A stretch of 13,467 nucleotides of DNA. Origin: an uncultured Lachnospiraceae bacterium (GTDB lineage: Bacteria > Bacillota > Clostridia > Lachnospirales > Lachnospiraceae). Every line of letters begins with the position of its first letter. Within the stretch, counting starts at the first letter, position 1. The notes below the pieces were generated by a model. The model did not search any database and was not told the origin of the DNA. It was given only the letters and a program-made list of their open reading frames with translations. Shown here piece after piece: positions 1-6,282 of this stretch. The stretch spans positions 1 through 13,467 of the forward strand of contig CAJUQJ010000072.1 of assembly GCA_910588215.1 (NCBI GenBank). The letters run 5' to 3'. The position numbers were made by a program, and so were the translations under genes.

Positions 1-26
1 TTCTTGACTGTCTTTTCTTTTGCCAT
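1..26 (-). CDS. Start of a leftward gene, cut by the window edge
   Basis: The ATG at 26 (minus strand) opens a frame reading MAKEKTVK that leaves the window after eight codons. A good sigma-A-type promoter (47-75) lies just upstream and points at it, which is the main reason to call a gene. The leader would be only about 14 nt and the ribosome binding site is weak (GATGAG). The product cannot be identified from eight residues. The repeats to its right would fit a recombinase or integrase gene, but that is a guess. Confidence 0.4.
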
Positions 27-46
27 CTCATCATTAAGTTACTATT

Positions 47-75
47 ATTATATCCCATCGTGAAAGGACTCACAA
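47..75 (-). promoter_or_regulatory. Promoter for the leftward gene at the window edge
   Basis: On the minus strand there is a -35 box TTGTGA (70-75), a 17-bp spacer and a perfect -10 box TATAAT (47-52). The expected start of transcription is near 40, about 14 nt before the ATG at 26. Confidence 0.55.
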
Positions 76-419
76 TCTGATTTTTCCGAAAGCATAAATG
101 AAATACACAAATCAGATGTCTCCCAAACACATCCCAACATTCATCCGGTACACCATTTACTACACCATTTTCCCATAAAATGACGACTTTTGATGAACTC
201 TGATAAATAACAGAATATGCCGCAAGCCCCGTAAAACAGGCACTTACGGCACACTATGAAACAAGTCGGAACGCACCCTCCACTGTCAAGAGGTGAGTGC
301 TAATTATTTTATTAAAATTTTGCAAACCAGTGTTTATGCAGGTTTGTGGATTCTAAAATTTCTGCTATTCAAAGATAACAGGTGTTTTATATCATTTTCT
401 ATTTTTTTGGTGTAGTAAC
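76..419. other. Gene-free stretch with short repeats
   Basis: No convincing coding region is seen. It holds a tandem pair of TACACCATTT (149-158 and 161-170, 12-bp period); an 11-bp inverted pair TTACTACACCA (157-167) and TGGTGTAGTAA (408-418) about 240 bp apart; and a hairpin with arms TGCCGcAAG (218-226) and CTTaCGGCA (243-251). Repeats like these beside a gene start are often binding sites for a site-specific recombinase, so an integration or excision region is possible. This is an inference only. Confidence 0.3.
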
Positions 420-614
420 TCAGCCGCCAACCACCTGCGCATGCTTCTCCACTTGCGGAGCCCATCCCCGAATCGCTCCCGGCCCCAGCTCACGCGCCGC
501 TTCTCCCCATGCCTGATACCAGCCCCACCCGCTGATGCAGATCAGCATCTGGCCACCGCCCGATTTTGCATGGTGAATATGCCAGTTATTCCGGCCGGCC
601 GGTTCAAATGTCAA
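420..614 (-). pseudogene. Cupin-domain protein remnant
   Basis: The minus-strand frame reads MTFEPAGRNNWHIHHAKSGG and continues GQMLICISGWGWYQAWGEAA. This is the first cupin motif (metal-binding HIHH followed by a Gly-rich strand and GWGWYQ), as in small cupins of the carboxymuconolactone-decarboxylase-associated type. After ARELGPG the usual second motif (IPxGVKHWHGA-like) is lost, the reading turns unrelated, and a stop follows at 420-422. There is no proper start or ribosome binding site: the frame opens at a TTG directly joined to the next remnant. The gene is therefore truncated at both ends and non-functional. The family is recognised from the HIHH region only; the original substrate cannot be told. 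Confidence 0.6.
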
Positions 615-778
615 TCATGGGGTAAATCCTGCCTTTTTCAGCTTATCAGGTCCCTTGTTTCCTGGAACAAGATCAACATAACCACAGGCGGCAACATGCC
701 CCTCGTCGGCAAAGCTAATAGTAAACGCCCCTTGCAGCATTCCCCCTCATCATAGGTACCAATAATCAACACCTGTTG
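615..778 (-). pseudogene. Flavin reductase family remnant
   Basis: Two pieces of a flavin (FMN-binding) reductase-like protein are readable on the minus strand in different frames. Near 740-778 is QQVLIIGTYDEG, which matches the usual N-terminal strand (VLIIGTYDE). Near 615-720 is GAFTISFADEGHVAACGYV followed by DLVPGNKGPDKLKKAGFTP and a TGA at 615-617. In intact relatives about 30 residues separate these pieces, so there is an internal deletion plus a frameshift. The C-terminal half is missing and the cupin remnant follows with no gap. Flavin reductase and cupin genes are often neighbours in clostridia, so this may be one decayed locus collapsed by deletions. The family call rests on motif memory. 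Confidence 0.55.
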
Positions 779-800
779 CTACTTGTCAATGACGTATTCA

Positions 801-1001
801 TCATTTTTTATCACTTTTTCTTGGTCTGCCCTCTTTTCCATGCTCTAAATCATGGAGAACGACACGCTTTAGCTTGTCCTCTACGCTTTGGGTACTCATA
901 GAAGAAAAATGTACCTCGACTAAGTAGGTTGTTTTATCAATCTTCTTTTGCAAACAGGGCGTTAATCGCCCTGTGGTGTTGGTCTGAATGTTGTCGCTCA
1001 T
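801..1001 (-). CDS. TnpW-family transposon-encoded small protein
   Basis: This intact 66-residue gene starts at the ATG at 1001, with an ideal AGGAGGA-type ribosome binding site at 1005-1010 (3-nt gap). The protein has GRLTPCLQKKIDKTTYLVEV, then HFSSMSTQSVEDKLKRVV, and ends in a basic tail (EGRPRKSDKK). The pattern KKIxxTTYxVxVHFS...T..S.EDKLKR is that of the small 'transposon-encoded TnpW' proteins found beside integrative elements in Lachnospiraceae. Its biochemical role is unknown; it has no enzyme motif and could bind DNA or protein. Here it stands alone: no recombinase, relaxase or excisionase gene is adjacent, and remnants lie on both sides, so it is probably the last intact gene of a decayed element. 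Confidence 0.65.
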   Translation of the reverse strand: MSDNIQTNTTGRLTPCLQKKIDKTTYLVEVHFSSMSTQSVEDKLKRVVLHDLEHGKEGRPRKSDKK

Positions 1002-1018
1002 TGTTCCTCCTTAATGGC

Positions 1019-1056
1019 AAAATAGAGCATATAGATTTCAATTCCTATATGCTCTA
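1019..1056 (-). terminator. Hairpin terminator after the transposase remnant
   Basis: A perfect 12-bp inverted repeat, TAGAGCATATAG and CTATATGCTCTA (1023-1034 and 1045-1056), has a 10-nt loop. Read leftward it is followed by TTTT (1022-1019). It lies 39 bp after the stop of the Rpn-family remnant and just before the TnpW ribosome binding site. It is AT-rich, so termination may be modest. Confidence 0.55.
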
Positions 1057-1094
1057 ACGCTGTTACTATATTTGATTTTGGTTGATACGATTGA

Positions 1095-1457
1095 TTACGC
1101 TAGCTGCATAACCTCAGCTTCAATTTCTTTTAATTCATCAAGTGACAATAACGGAACACAATCCGCAATTTCATCAAGTGTCATTTTACCTTTTTTAATC
1201 AATTTTTTTGCTGTTTCCCTTGCGCTTTCCTGTGCCGCTTCATACCGTTCACTTCTTAATAAACGACTTCATTATCTGTTCATCATCAAACAAACTCATC
1301 ATAATCGTCACAACCTCCTTTTCCCTTTCAAGCAAATATTCCTTTAAGACATTCCTGTCCTTGCATATGCGGATCGTCTCCGTAACTGCCTTTTGTGTCA
1401 TGCCATGCTTTTTTGTCTGCTCATTAAAAACTTTACAGAAAATAATGTACCCAAAAG
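1095..1457 (-). pseudogene. Rpn/PD-(D/E)XK family transposase, C-terminal remnant
   Basis: The minus strand reads FGYIIFCKVFNEQTKKHG, then AVTETIRICKDRNVLKEYLL, EREKEVVTIMMSLFDDEQIM and KSFIKK, followed by a stop. One nucleotide away in the next frame the protein resumes as SERYEAAQESARETAKKL and IKKGKMTLDEIADCVPLLSL, ending in EVMQLA and TAA at 1095-1097. This is the familiar C-terminus of the Rpn family of recombination-promoting nuclease/transposase proteins (TIRICKDRNVLKEYL and a helical EAAQE-type tail). A single extra A near 1254 explains the frameshift. The nuclease half is absent, cut off at about 1457 where MATE sequence begins on the other strand. The gene is dead by truncation and frameshift. 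Confidence 0.7.
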
Positions 1458-2008
1458 ATGTGCGGATTAAAATTGGTTAAGCCGTTTCAAATTGGAAAAG
1501 CATTTCAGAAGATTTTGGCGATAGGCATCGGTTCCAGCCTACTTGATTTGGGGACCGTATTTCTTGCGATTATCATGAATAACCAGATCATGAAATACGG
1601 CAGCATCACGGAACTTGCCGTGTATGGTGTCATTGCGACAATCGCATCCCTCTTTCAAACACTGTTCTGTGGCGTGGGACAAGCTATTCAACCGCTTGTT
1701 TCCGCAAACTTTGGTGCCGGAAAAAAAGAACGGGTACAAAGTGTTTTTCGGATGTCCTTGCTGACGATTCTTGCATTGGGTGTCGTTTTCACGAGTATGG
1801 GTGAATTGTTCCCGGTGCAAATCACAAAACTTTTTATCGCAGCGACGCCGGAGGTACTCGCGGCTTCTCCGTAAATTTTCCGCTCCTATTTTTTACTGTT
1901 TTTGCCGCTTGGTATTGCGGTGTTTTCCACCTACTATCTGCAATCTATTATGCGCGGGCGGATATCAATGATCGTTGCGGTCCTTCGCAGTATCGTAATG
2001 AGGAACTT
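1458..2008 (+). pseudogene. MATE family efflux transporter, internal fragment
   Basis: A plus-strand frame codes for the middle and later part of a MATE pump: LAIGIGSSLLDLGTVFLAII, MNNQIMKYGSITELAVYGVI, FCGVGQAIQPLVSANFGAGK and KERVQSVFRMSLL, continuing to LFPVQITKLFIAATPEVLAA. GVGQAIQPLVSANFGAG matches the conserved segment of the second MATE half. A TAA at 1872-1874 interrupts it, yet the same frame continues as IFRSYFLLFLPLGIAVFSTY and YLQSIMRGRISMIVAVLRSI until about 2008. One G-to-T change (GAA to TAA) would explain this. The first ~250 residues and the last helices are missing. There is no ribosome binding site at the left end, which abuts the Rpn remnant. Confidence 0.8.
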
Positions 2009-2027
2009 TGCTCTGCGGTCAATAGAA

Positions 2028-2951
2028 TTATTCCTGCTCCAAAACCCCCGCGATCTTCTCGATCATTTCATCCTCCTTCAGGCGGAATTTGATCTCCACC
2101 CTTCTGGATGCAGGCATATCCACTTCATTCGTGTCATCACCGGAAACGTCCTTTTGATACACCGGGCTACTCCAAGATTTCCCGTTGACGGTAAGGATCT
2201 TCTGCAGTTGCTCAATCTTGGCTTCACTGAGTCCATTTCTCTTATTCAGACAGAAATCCGCCACAGCATTGGCACGCGCATAAGACAGTTCCATATTGCT
2301 CTGGTAGCTGCCGTCCGTATCTGTATGTCCTTCGATGATGATCTCAGCGATATGCTCACGGAACTGATCCTGCAGCAGCACGTCCAGATACATCGGGATG
2401 ATATTTTTCAGTGTCTCCTTACTGTCCGCAGTAAGAGAAGCACTGTTATAACGGAACAGCACATCAGAAGAAAAGGTAATAGAACCCGTCTGGGCATCCA
2501 CTTTCATCGAGGAATTGCTGAATGCGGACTGCAGCGCCCCGATAATATCCGTGCGGATGCCGACGATATCCTGCAATTCCTGCTTTGTCGTCGTCAACTC
2601 CTGTCGTGCATTCTCAATTTCCAAATAAGCGTTGTTCAATTCTTCCTGCGTCAAAGCCGCCTGATCGTAAGCCTCCTGCAGCTGCGCCAGGGAAGACGCC
2701 AATTCTCCGTTCGACTTTTCAAGCTCTGCCTTGGAAAACTCCAAATCCTCTATCGTCTGATCCAGCCGGCTCTGTGCCGTGTCAAGTTCCAGTCTTGTCT
2801 GCTCTAAATCGTTCGTTTTCTGTCTGTATATAGCAAGAGTGATTGCTATCATCAGGATAAAGATCAACAGCAAAGCCGCCAACATATCCGAATATGACTG
2901 CCAATAACTATGCTCCGCAAAAGCCTCCCTGTTCCTTCGTTTATTTTTCAT
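2028..2951 (-). CDS. MotB/OmpA-like stator subunit (ZorB-like)
   Basis: This 307-residue protein has the layout of a peptidoglycan-anchored stator subunit. A short basic N-terminus is followed by one membrane helix (about 22-43, SDMLAALLLIFILMIAITLA) carrying Asp22 at its start, where MotB, ExbD and ZorB have the proton-carrying aspartate. Next come a coiled coil rich in Glu, Gln and Leu (about 44-130) and a C-terminal OmpA-like domain (about 155-292) with GHTDTDGS (208-215), LSYARANAV and ASRRVEIKF, the peptidoglycan-binding pattern. It starts inside the last codons of the upstream MotA-like gene (11-nt overlap, own site GAGGAA 5 nt before the ATG), so the two are probably translationally coupled and form one complex. 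No flagellar genes are near, and the long coiled coil makes ZorB a closer analogue than MotB. The gene ends about 20 bp from the MATE remnant, so downstream partners may have been lost. Confidence 0.75.
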   Translation of the reverse strand: MKNKRRNREAFAEHSYWQSYSDMLAALLLIFILMIAITLAIYRQKTNDLEQTRLELDTAQSRLDQTIEDLEFSKAELEKSNGELASSLAQLQEAYDQAALTQEELNNAYLEIENARQELTTTKQELQDIVGIRTDIIGALQSAFSNSSMKVDAQTGSITFSSDVLFRYNSASLTADSKETLKNIIPMYLDVLLQDQFREHIAEIIIEGHTDTDGSYQSNMELSYARANAVADFCLNKRNGLSEAKIEQLQKILTVNGKSWSSPVYQKDVSGDDTNEVDMPASRRVEIKFRLKEDEMIEKIAGVLEQE

Positions 2952-4104
2952 ATAGGTTCCTCATCTGTCCAAATGTATAAATCTGGCTGCTGATCTCATC
3001 GCTCATATCGCTGCACGTATCTGCCAGCATCTTCTTCTGCTCCGCAAGCTGCCTGGCAAATAGTTCCTGCCGCTCCATGACCTTTGCAAGCGCCTCCTGC
3101 ACGTTACGGTTTACCTCCACTAAGGCCGTGACCGCCTCCACCATTTCCGCCGCATTGGCTGCACTGGCAGCCTGAGATTCTCCGGCATTTTTCAGGGTAT
3201 TGCCAAGTTTCTTAAAGTCCGCATCCAACGCAGACTGCATCTGCTCTGTGAATTTGTCCACGATATGCTCAACCCCTGCCGTCTGCTGTGCCGCATCCCC
3301 CTTCATCAGATCCAACATCTGTTTTAGGGAATTTGCCATCCCTGCCTGGTAGATCAGCATCGTCGCCGTACTGTCATTCTCCTTTGCAGCGCAAGGCTGT
3401 GCGGTCTGCCGGAACACCGACAAGAATTCACCCAATACCTCATAGGCATCCGCCATGGTGCTCCGATACACAACATTGAACACCAACGAGAACAGGATAC
3501 CGTATACCGATGTATGGAAAGCCACTTTCATACCGGAAAGCAGAGAACCCACATTATCGGAAATGGTAAAGATATCATCCCCGCTGAATGCCCCCATACC
3601 CATGGACAGCCCAAGAAACGTACCCAGGATACCCAGACCCGTGAGCGTCCCGGAAACCCCTGAATTATAGAAGTTCATACCCACTCTGTCCAAAAGATCC
3701 TCGTTGATATATTCTTCCAGATCACAGGAAACCCCTGCTCCCCGTTTCGTTTTACCGCCTTTGACACGCAACCGGTACTTGTCAAATGCATCCTGCAGGT
3801 CTTCCTCCTCAAAAACCTTTGCATTGTCCTTATATTCTGCCCAAAGGTTCTTTCCGTCAGCGTCCTTATACGCCTTTTGCAGACGGATCGTGACATCCTC
3901 CAACTCGTAAGTAACTCTGTTCAACCTGCCGAAACCAACAGAGGATATGATAAAAAGAATCCCGATGATGACCAAAAATACGATATTGATGACCAGATTC
4001 GTATAAGAACTCCACTCTCCTGTAAATACACCATTCAGATACAAAACAAATGCCACAACAACAGCATATAAAAAATACAGTACATAATACAGCTTACTCT
4101 TCAT
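2941..4104 (-). CDS. MotA/TolQ/ExbB-like proton channel subunit (ZorA-like)
   Basis: This 387-residue membrane protein has two N-terminal helices (about 7-27 and 35-58), a cytoplasmic segment (about 60-145), and a second helix pair. The third helix (about 150-174, SGTLTGLGILGTFLGLSMGM) carries the MotA/TolQ/ExbB channel signature. The fourth (about 194-213, VAFHTSVYGILFSLVFNVVY) is followed by a mostly helical cytoplasmic tail of about 170 residues rich in Ala, Glu, Gln and Lys. In this superfamily five such subunits surround two MotB-type subunits and turn ion flow into motion. A long helical tail is typical of ZorA in Zorya phage defence and is not expected in flagellar MotA. It has its own promoter (4219-4248) and a stem-loop leader, and a ribosome binding site AAGGA 11 nt before the ATG. 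Zorya membership is not shown, because ZorC, ZorD and ZorE are absent. Confidence 0.75.
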   Translation of the reverse strand: MKSKLYYVLYFLYAVVVAFVLYLNGVFTGEWSSYTNLVINIVFLVIIGILFIISSVGFGRLNRVTYELEDVTIRLQKAYKDADGKNLWAEYKDNAKVFEEEDLQDAFDKYRLRVKGGKTKRGAGVSCDLEEYINEDLLDRVGMNFYNSGVSGTLTGLGILGTFLGLSMGMGAFSGDDIFTISDNVGSLLSGMKVAFHTSVYGILFSLVFNVVYRSTMADAYEVLGEFLSVFRQTAQPCAAKENDSTATMLIYQAGMANSLKQMLDLMKGDAAQQTAGVEHIVDKFTEQMQSALDADFKKLGNTLKNAGESQAASAANAAEMVEAVTALVEVNRNVQEALAKVMERQELFARQLAEQKKMLADTCSDMSDEISSQIYTFGQMRNLYEK

Positions 4105-4163
4105 CCGTACACCCGTCCTTCTTCTTACTTGCCTACGTGTTCTTTTATACTTGATACAGTGCG

Positions 4164-4202
4164 TTCAATCGACAGGGACAGACACGCTCCTTGTCGATTG
4201 AA
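4164..4202 (-). repeat. Stem-loop in the leader of the stator operon
   Basis: The inverted repeat TTCAATCGACAGGGA (4164-4178) and TCCTTGTCGATTGAA (4188-4202) has 15-bp arms with one mismatch and a 9-nt loop. It lies between the predicted promoter and the ATG at 4104, inside the ~108-nt leader of the MotA-like gene. No T-run follows on either strand, so it is not a normal intrinsic terminator. It could be an operator or an RNA structure affecting stability or translation. Confidence 0.6.
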
Positions 4203-4218
4203 GATCCTCTCTACTGTT

Positions 4219-4248
4219 ATAATATAAAATTATCACTTTCTTATTCAA
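4219..4248 (-). promoter_or_regulatory. Promoter of the ZorAB-like operon
   Basis: On the minus strand there is TTGAAT (4243-4248), an 18-bp AT-rich spacer, then TATTAT (4219-4224). Transcription would start near 4212, placing the 39-nt stem-loop at about +10 to +48 of the message. An overlapping TATATT (4221-4226) with a 16-bp spacer is an alternative -10. Confidence 0.4.
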
Positions 4249-4309
4249 AGCTCAATAATCTTAAGGATATCTTAATATACATATTCAGCCTATTGAAAAG
4301 TTGATCTCA

Positions 4310-5659
4310 TCATTTCCCACTCCGAAGCTTCCGATAAAGTGCAAAATACATTGTCACAAAGCAGGCCAGCCCACCGATGGCATTAGAGATCGGTTCCGCC
4401 AGAAACACCCCGTCCACGCCAAAGCCCAGCTTTGGTAGAAGCAGCGTCAGCGGCGCAACTATCACCGCCTTACGAAGCAGAGAGAAGAAGATCGCATGGC
4501 GGGAATACCCCAGTGCCGTGAATGCCGACTGTCCGGAAAATTGAAAAGACATAAAGAAAAATCCAAAAAAATATAATCGCAGAGCCCCCACACCAGCCTC
4601 GATCATAGCCCCATCCTCCGTAAAAACGGACAACAGCAGATGCGGGCTCAAGATCACCAGTAACCACGCCAGCAATGTGTAGATAATTCCCAGGATCGTC
4701 GTAAAGCGAATACCCTGCCGGACCTTATCGTACTCTTTAGCCCCATAGTTATACCCCAATACGGGCTGCGCGCCGTTCGTAATGCCGCTGACCGGCAGGG
4801 ACAAGATCTCTCTGGCAGAATTGATCACCGTCATAACGCCCACGTAGAGATCGCCACCATAGATCTTCAGCGTCGCATTACATACCACCTGTACCAGACA
4901 GTTCGTTCCCTGCATTATAAAACCGGACATTCCAAGCGCCATAATTTCCTTCGCCAGGCTGCCTTCTATCCTCAGGTTCTTCTTCTGAATAGGGAGCAGC
5001 GCCCTTTTTCCCGTCAAAAACCGCAGCACCCAAATGCAGGAAACCGCCTGGCTCAGCACCGTTGCCAGCGCTGCGCCGCCCACCCCCATATGTAATCCGA
5101 AGATAAAAACAGGATCCAGCACCAGATTCAACACGGCCCCAAGCAAAGTTGTCAGCATTCCCACCCGCGGGAATCCCTGCGCATTGATAAATCCGTTCAG
5201 TCCTGTAACGAGCATGGTAAAAGGGGTTCCCAGCAGATAGATCCGCAGATAGGCATCCGCATACAGATAGGACGCATCACTGGCACCGAACAGATAGAGC
5301 ACCGGCCTGCGCAGCACATAACAAAACAGAAAAAGAATAAAAGATGTCACAAGCAGAAGCGAAAAAGTATTGCCAAGTATCTTCCCTGCCCGCCCCTCCT
5401 GCCCTGCTCCTCTGGCGATGGAGAAAAGAGGCGTACCGCCTGTACCGAAAAGAAAAGTAAAGGCCGCGATCAACGTAGTCAGCGGAAACACCAGGCCAAT
5501 TCCCGTCAGAGCCATACTGTCCGCTCCCGGCAGATGCCCGATGTAGATACGATCCACCACGTTATACAGAAGCTGCACCAGTTGTGCCAGGATCAGCGGT
5601 ATAGCCTGGGCCACTATATTCTGCCAGACCTTTCCTTTAGAAAAATCAGTTGACTGCAT
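4310..5659 (-). CDS. MATE family efflux transporter
   Basis: This 449-residue protein has the usual MATE length and about 12 hydrophobic helices in two related halves. Characteristic segments are the N-terminal QAIPLILAQLVQLLYNVVDR with YIGHLPGADSMALTGIG, the first-half FGTGGTPLFSIARGAGQ, and the second-half PVSGITNGAQPVLGYNYGAK. It should exchange cations (Na+ or H+) for drugs or other organic compounds across the cytoplasmic membrane; the substrate cannot be read from sequence. The ATG at 5659 is preceded by GGAGA 11 nt upstream. A perfect palindrome (5689-5700) lies just ahead of the start. It is transcribed leftward, away from the MarR-MATE operon, and is only distantly similar to the second pump in this window. 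The ZorAB-like operon follows on the same strand but appears to have its own promoter. Confidence 0.92.
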   Translation of the reverse strand: MQSTDFSKGKVWQNIVAQAIPLILAQLVQLLYNVVDRIYIGHLPGADSMALTGIGLVFPLTTLIAAFTFLFGTGGTPLFSIARGAGQEGRAGKILGNTFSLLLVTSFILFLFCYVLRRPVLYLFGASDASYLYADAYLRIYLLGTPFTMLVTGLNGFINAQGFPRVGMLTTLLGAVLNLVLDPVFIFGLHMGVGGAALATVLSQAVSCIWVLRFLTGKRALLPIQKKNLRIEGSLAKEIMALGMSGFIMQGTNCLVQVVCNATLKIYGGDLYVGVMTVINSAREILSLPVSGITNGAQPVLGYNYGAKEYDKVRQGIRFTTILGIIYTLLAWLLVILSPHLLLSVFTEDGAMIEAGVGALRLYFFGFFFMSFQFSGQSAFTALGYSRHAIFFSLLRKAVIVAPLTLLLPKLGFGVDGVFLAEPISNAIGGLACFVTMYFALYRKLRSGK

Positions 5660-5688
5660 AGATTATATCATCTCCATTTCCATTGAAA

Positions 5689-5700
5689 TAACACGTGTTA
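5689..5700. promoter_or_regulatory. Palindrome ahead of the leftward MATE gene
   Basis: TAACACGTGTTA is a perfect 12-bp palindrome 30 bp upstream of the ATG at 5659. A TATAAT (5662-5667, minus strand) follows it but sits very close to the start codon, so the promoter arrangement is unclear. The palindrome is a plausible repressor or activator site. It does not resemble the repeats in front of the MarR gene. Confidence 0.4.
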
Positions 5701-5738
5701 CAATTCTTGATGCTGCGCACACCACTGGACAACATCCA

Positions 5739-6046
5739 TTACGTCCAGTATGGTTTCTGGTCCTTATGCGTAAAGTTCGTCATCTGCTCCTTGTACCTTC
5801 GCAGGATTTCTTCATACTGCGCCTGCAGTGCATCGCCAATCCTCCCGGATGCTTCCAGACTTCTTAGTCTGTCCTCAAACTCCGCCAGATTCTGCTGTGC
5901 AGCGTCCTTATATAGTTAACGACATTAGAAATTTCGTTTTCGGCCTTGCAGGAGCTGCCGTATACGGATCCTGCAAGAGCCGGAAACAGAAATTTGTTAT
6001 GTCGTTTACTATAATTATTGGAAACATTCATCTGCAGCCGATTCAA
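5739..6046 (-). pseudogene. Small unrecognised gene split by a palindromic insertion
   Basis: The C-terminal part on the minus strand reads YKDAAQQNLAEFEDRLRSLE, ASGRIGDALQAQYEEILRRY and KEQMTNFTHKDQKPYWT with a stop at 5739-5741: a helical, charged protein. Upstream, from a TTG at 6046, the strand reads LNRLQMNVSNNY. Between the two, the 99-bp palindrome plus a TA duplication (101 bp in all) shifts the frame. Removing 101 bp joins SNNY to KDAAQQ in frame and gives a continuous protein of about 62-68 residues (ATG or TTG start). The start is uncertain, with no strong ribosome binding site; a possible promoter lies at 6065-6092. I do not recognise the family. Its position just upstream of the leftward MATE gene suggests they were once co-transcribed. 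Confidence 0.5.
5913..6011. mobile_element. 99-bp palindromic MITE-like element, TA target duplication
   Basis: The sequence is an almost complete inverted repeat. The left arm begins TAGTTAACGACATTAG and runs to GCAGGA (5953). The right arm (5969-6011), read in reverse, begins TAGTAAACGACATAAC and ends in the same TTGCAGGA. The arms are roughly 43 bp with a few mismatches and two or three single-base gaps; the 15-bp centre holds CCGTATACGG. TA flanks both ends (5911-5912 and 6012-6013), the pattern of IS630/Tc1-type insertions. It has no coding capacity, so it would need a transposase in trans. Removing one element and one TA repairs the interrupted reading frame, which supports insertion. 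Confidence 0.65.
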
Positions 6047-6064
6047 GATCTCTTCAAGATCTTT

Positions 6065-6092
6065 ATTCTATCATATTTTTGCTCCATTACAA
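6065..6092 (-). promoter_or_regulatory. Possible promoter of the interrupted small gene
   Basis: On the minus strand there is TTGTAA (6087-6092), a 16-bp spacer and TAGAAT (6065-6070), pointing at the small broken gene and the MATE gene beyond it. Each box has two or fewer mismatches to consensus, but nothing else supports it. Confidence 0.3.
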
Positions 6093-6129
6093 AGCGTTTT
6101 ACGCTGAGGACGCGAGCAGAATTTCTCTC

Positions 6130-6158
6130 TTGACATTAGTACGAAATCATACTATACT
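6130..6158 (+). promoter_or_regulatory. Promoter of the MarR-MATE operon
   Basis: A perfect -35 box TTGACA (6130-6135), a 17-bp spacer and TATACT (6153-6158) form a strong sigma-A-type promoter. Transcription should start near 6165, giving a leader of about 118 nt before the MarR start. An operator-like repeat fills the spacer, so a bound regulator would block RNA polymerase. Confidence 0.7.
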
Positions 6159-6185
6159 GGCGTTGTTGGTACGATTTCATACTAT
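6138..6185 (+). promoter_or_regulatory. Two MarR operator-like repeats
   Basis: GTACGAAATCATACTAT (6139-6155) and GTACGATTTCATACTAT (6169-6185) are 17-bp direct repeats that differ at two central bases. Each is a near-palindrome of the form AGTAyGAwwTCrTACT, typical of sites for dimeric winged-helix MarR regulators. They are 30 bp apart, about three helical turns. The first lies between the -35 and -10 boxes; the second lies just after the likely transcription start. Autorepression by the adjacent MarR protein is the simplest reading. Confidence 0.65.
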
Positions 6186-6282
6186 TTTTGAGAGTCCGAT
6201 TTGCAAAAGCACGAATCCAAAGACAAGCAATATTATCTGCGAAAGCGATTTGTAAAGCAGATCTATACAGGAGAAAACGACT

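Noticed and set aside
1902..2807. Long plus-strand open frame across the MotB-like gene
   Set aside because: Its first part is the tail of the MATE remnant and the rest is the antisense of the MotB-like gene, with no domain or start signal of its own.
2028..4104. Flagellar motor stator MotA/MotB
   Set aside because: No flagellar genes are present, the MotA-like tail and the MotB-like coiled coil are long, and the neighbours are efflux and transposon genes.
5864..6046. 60-residue minus-strand protein running through the palindrome
   Set aside because: More than half of it is translation of the inverted repeat itself, and it ends in a different frame from the charged helical C-terminus; it is an artefact of the insertion.
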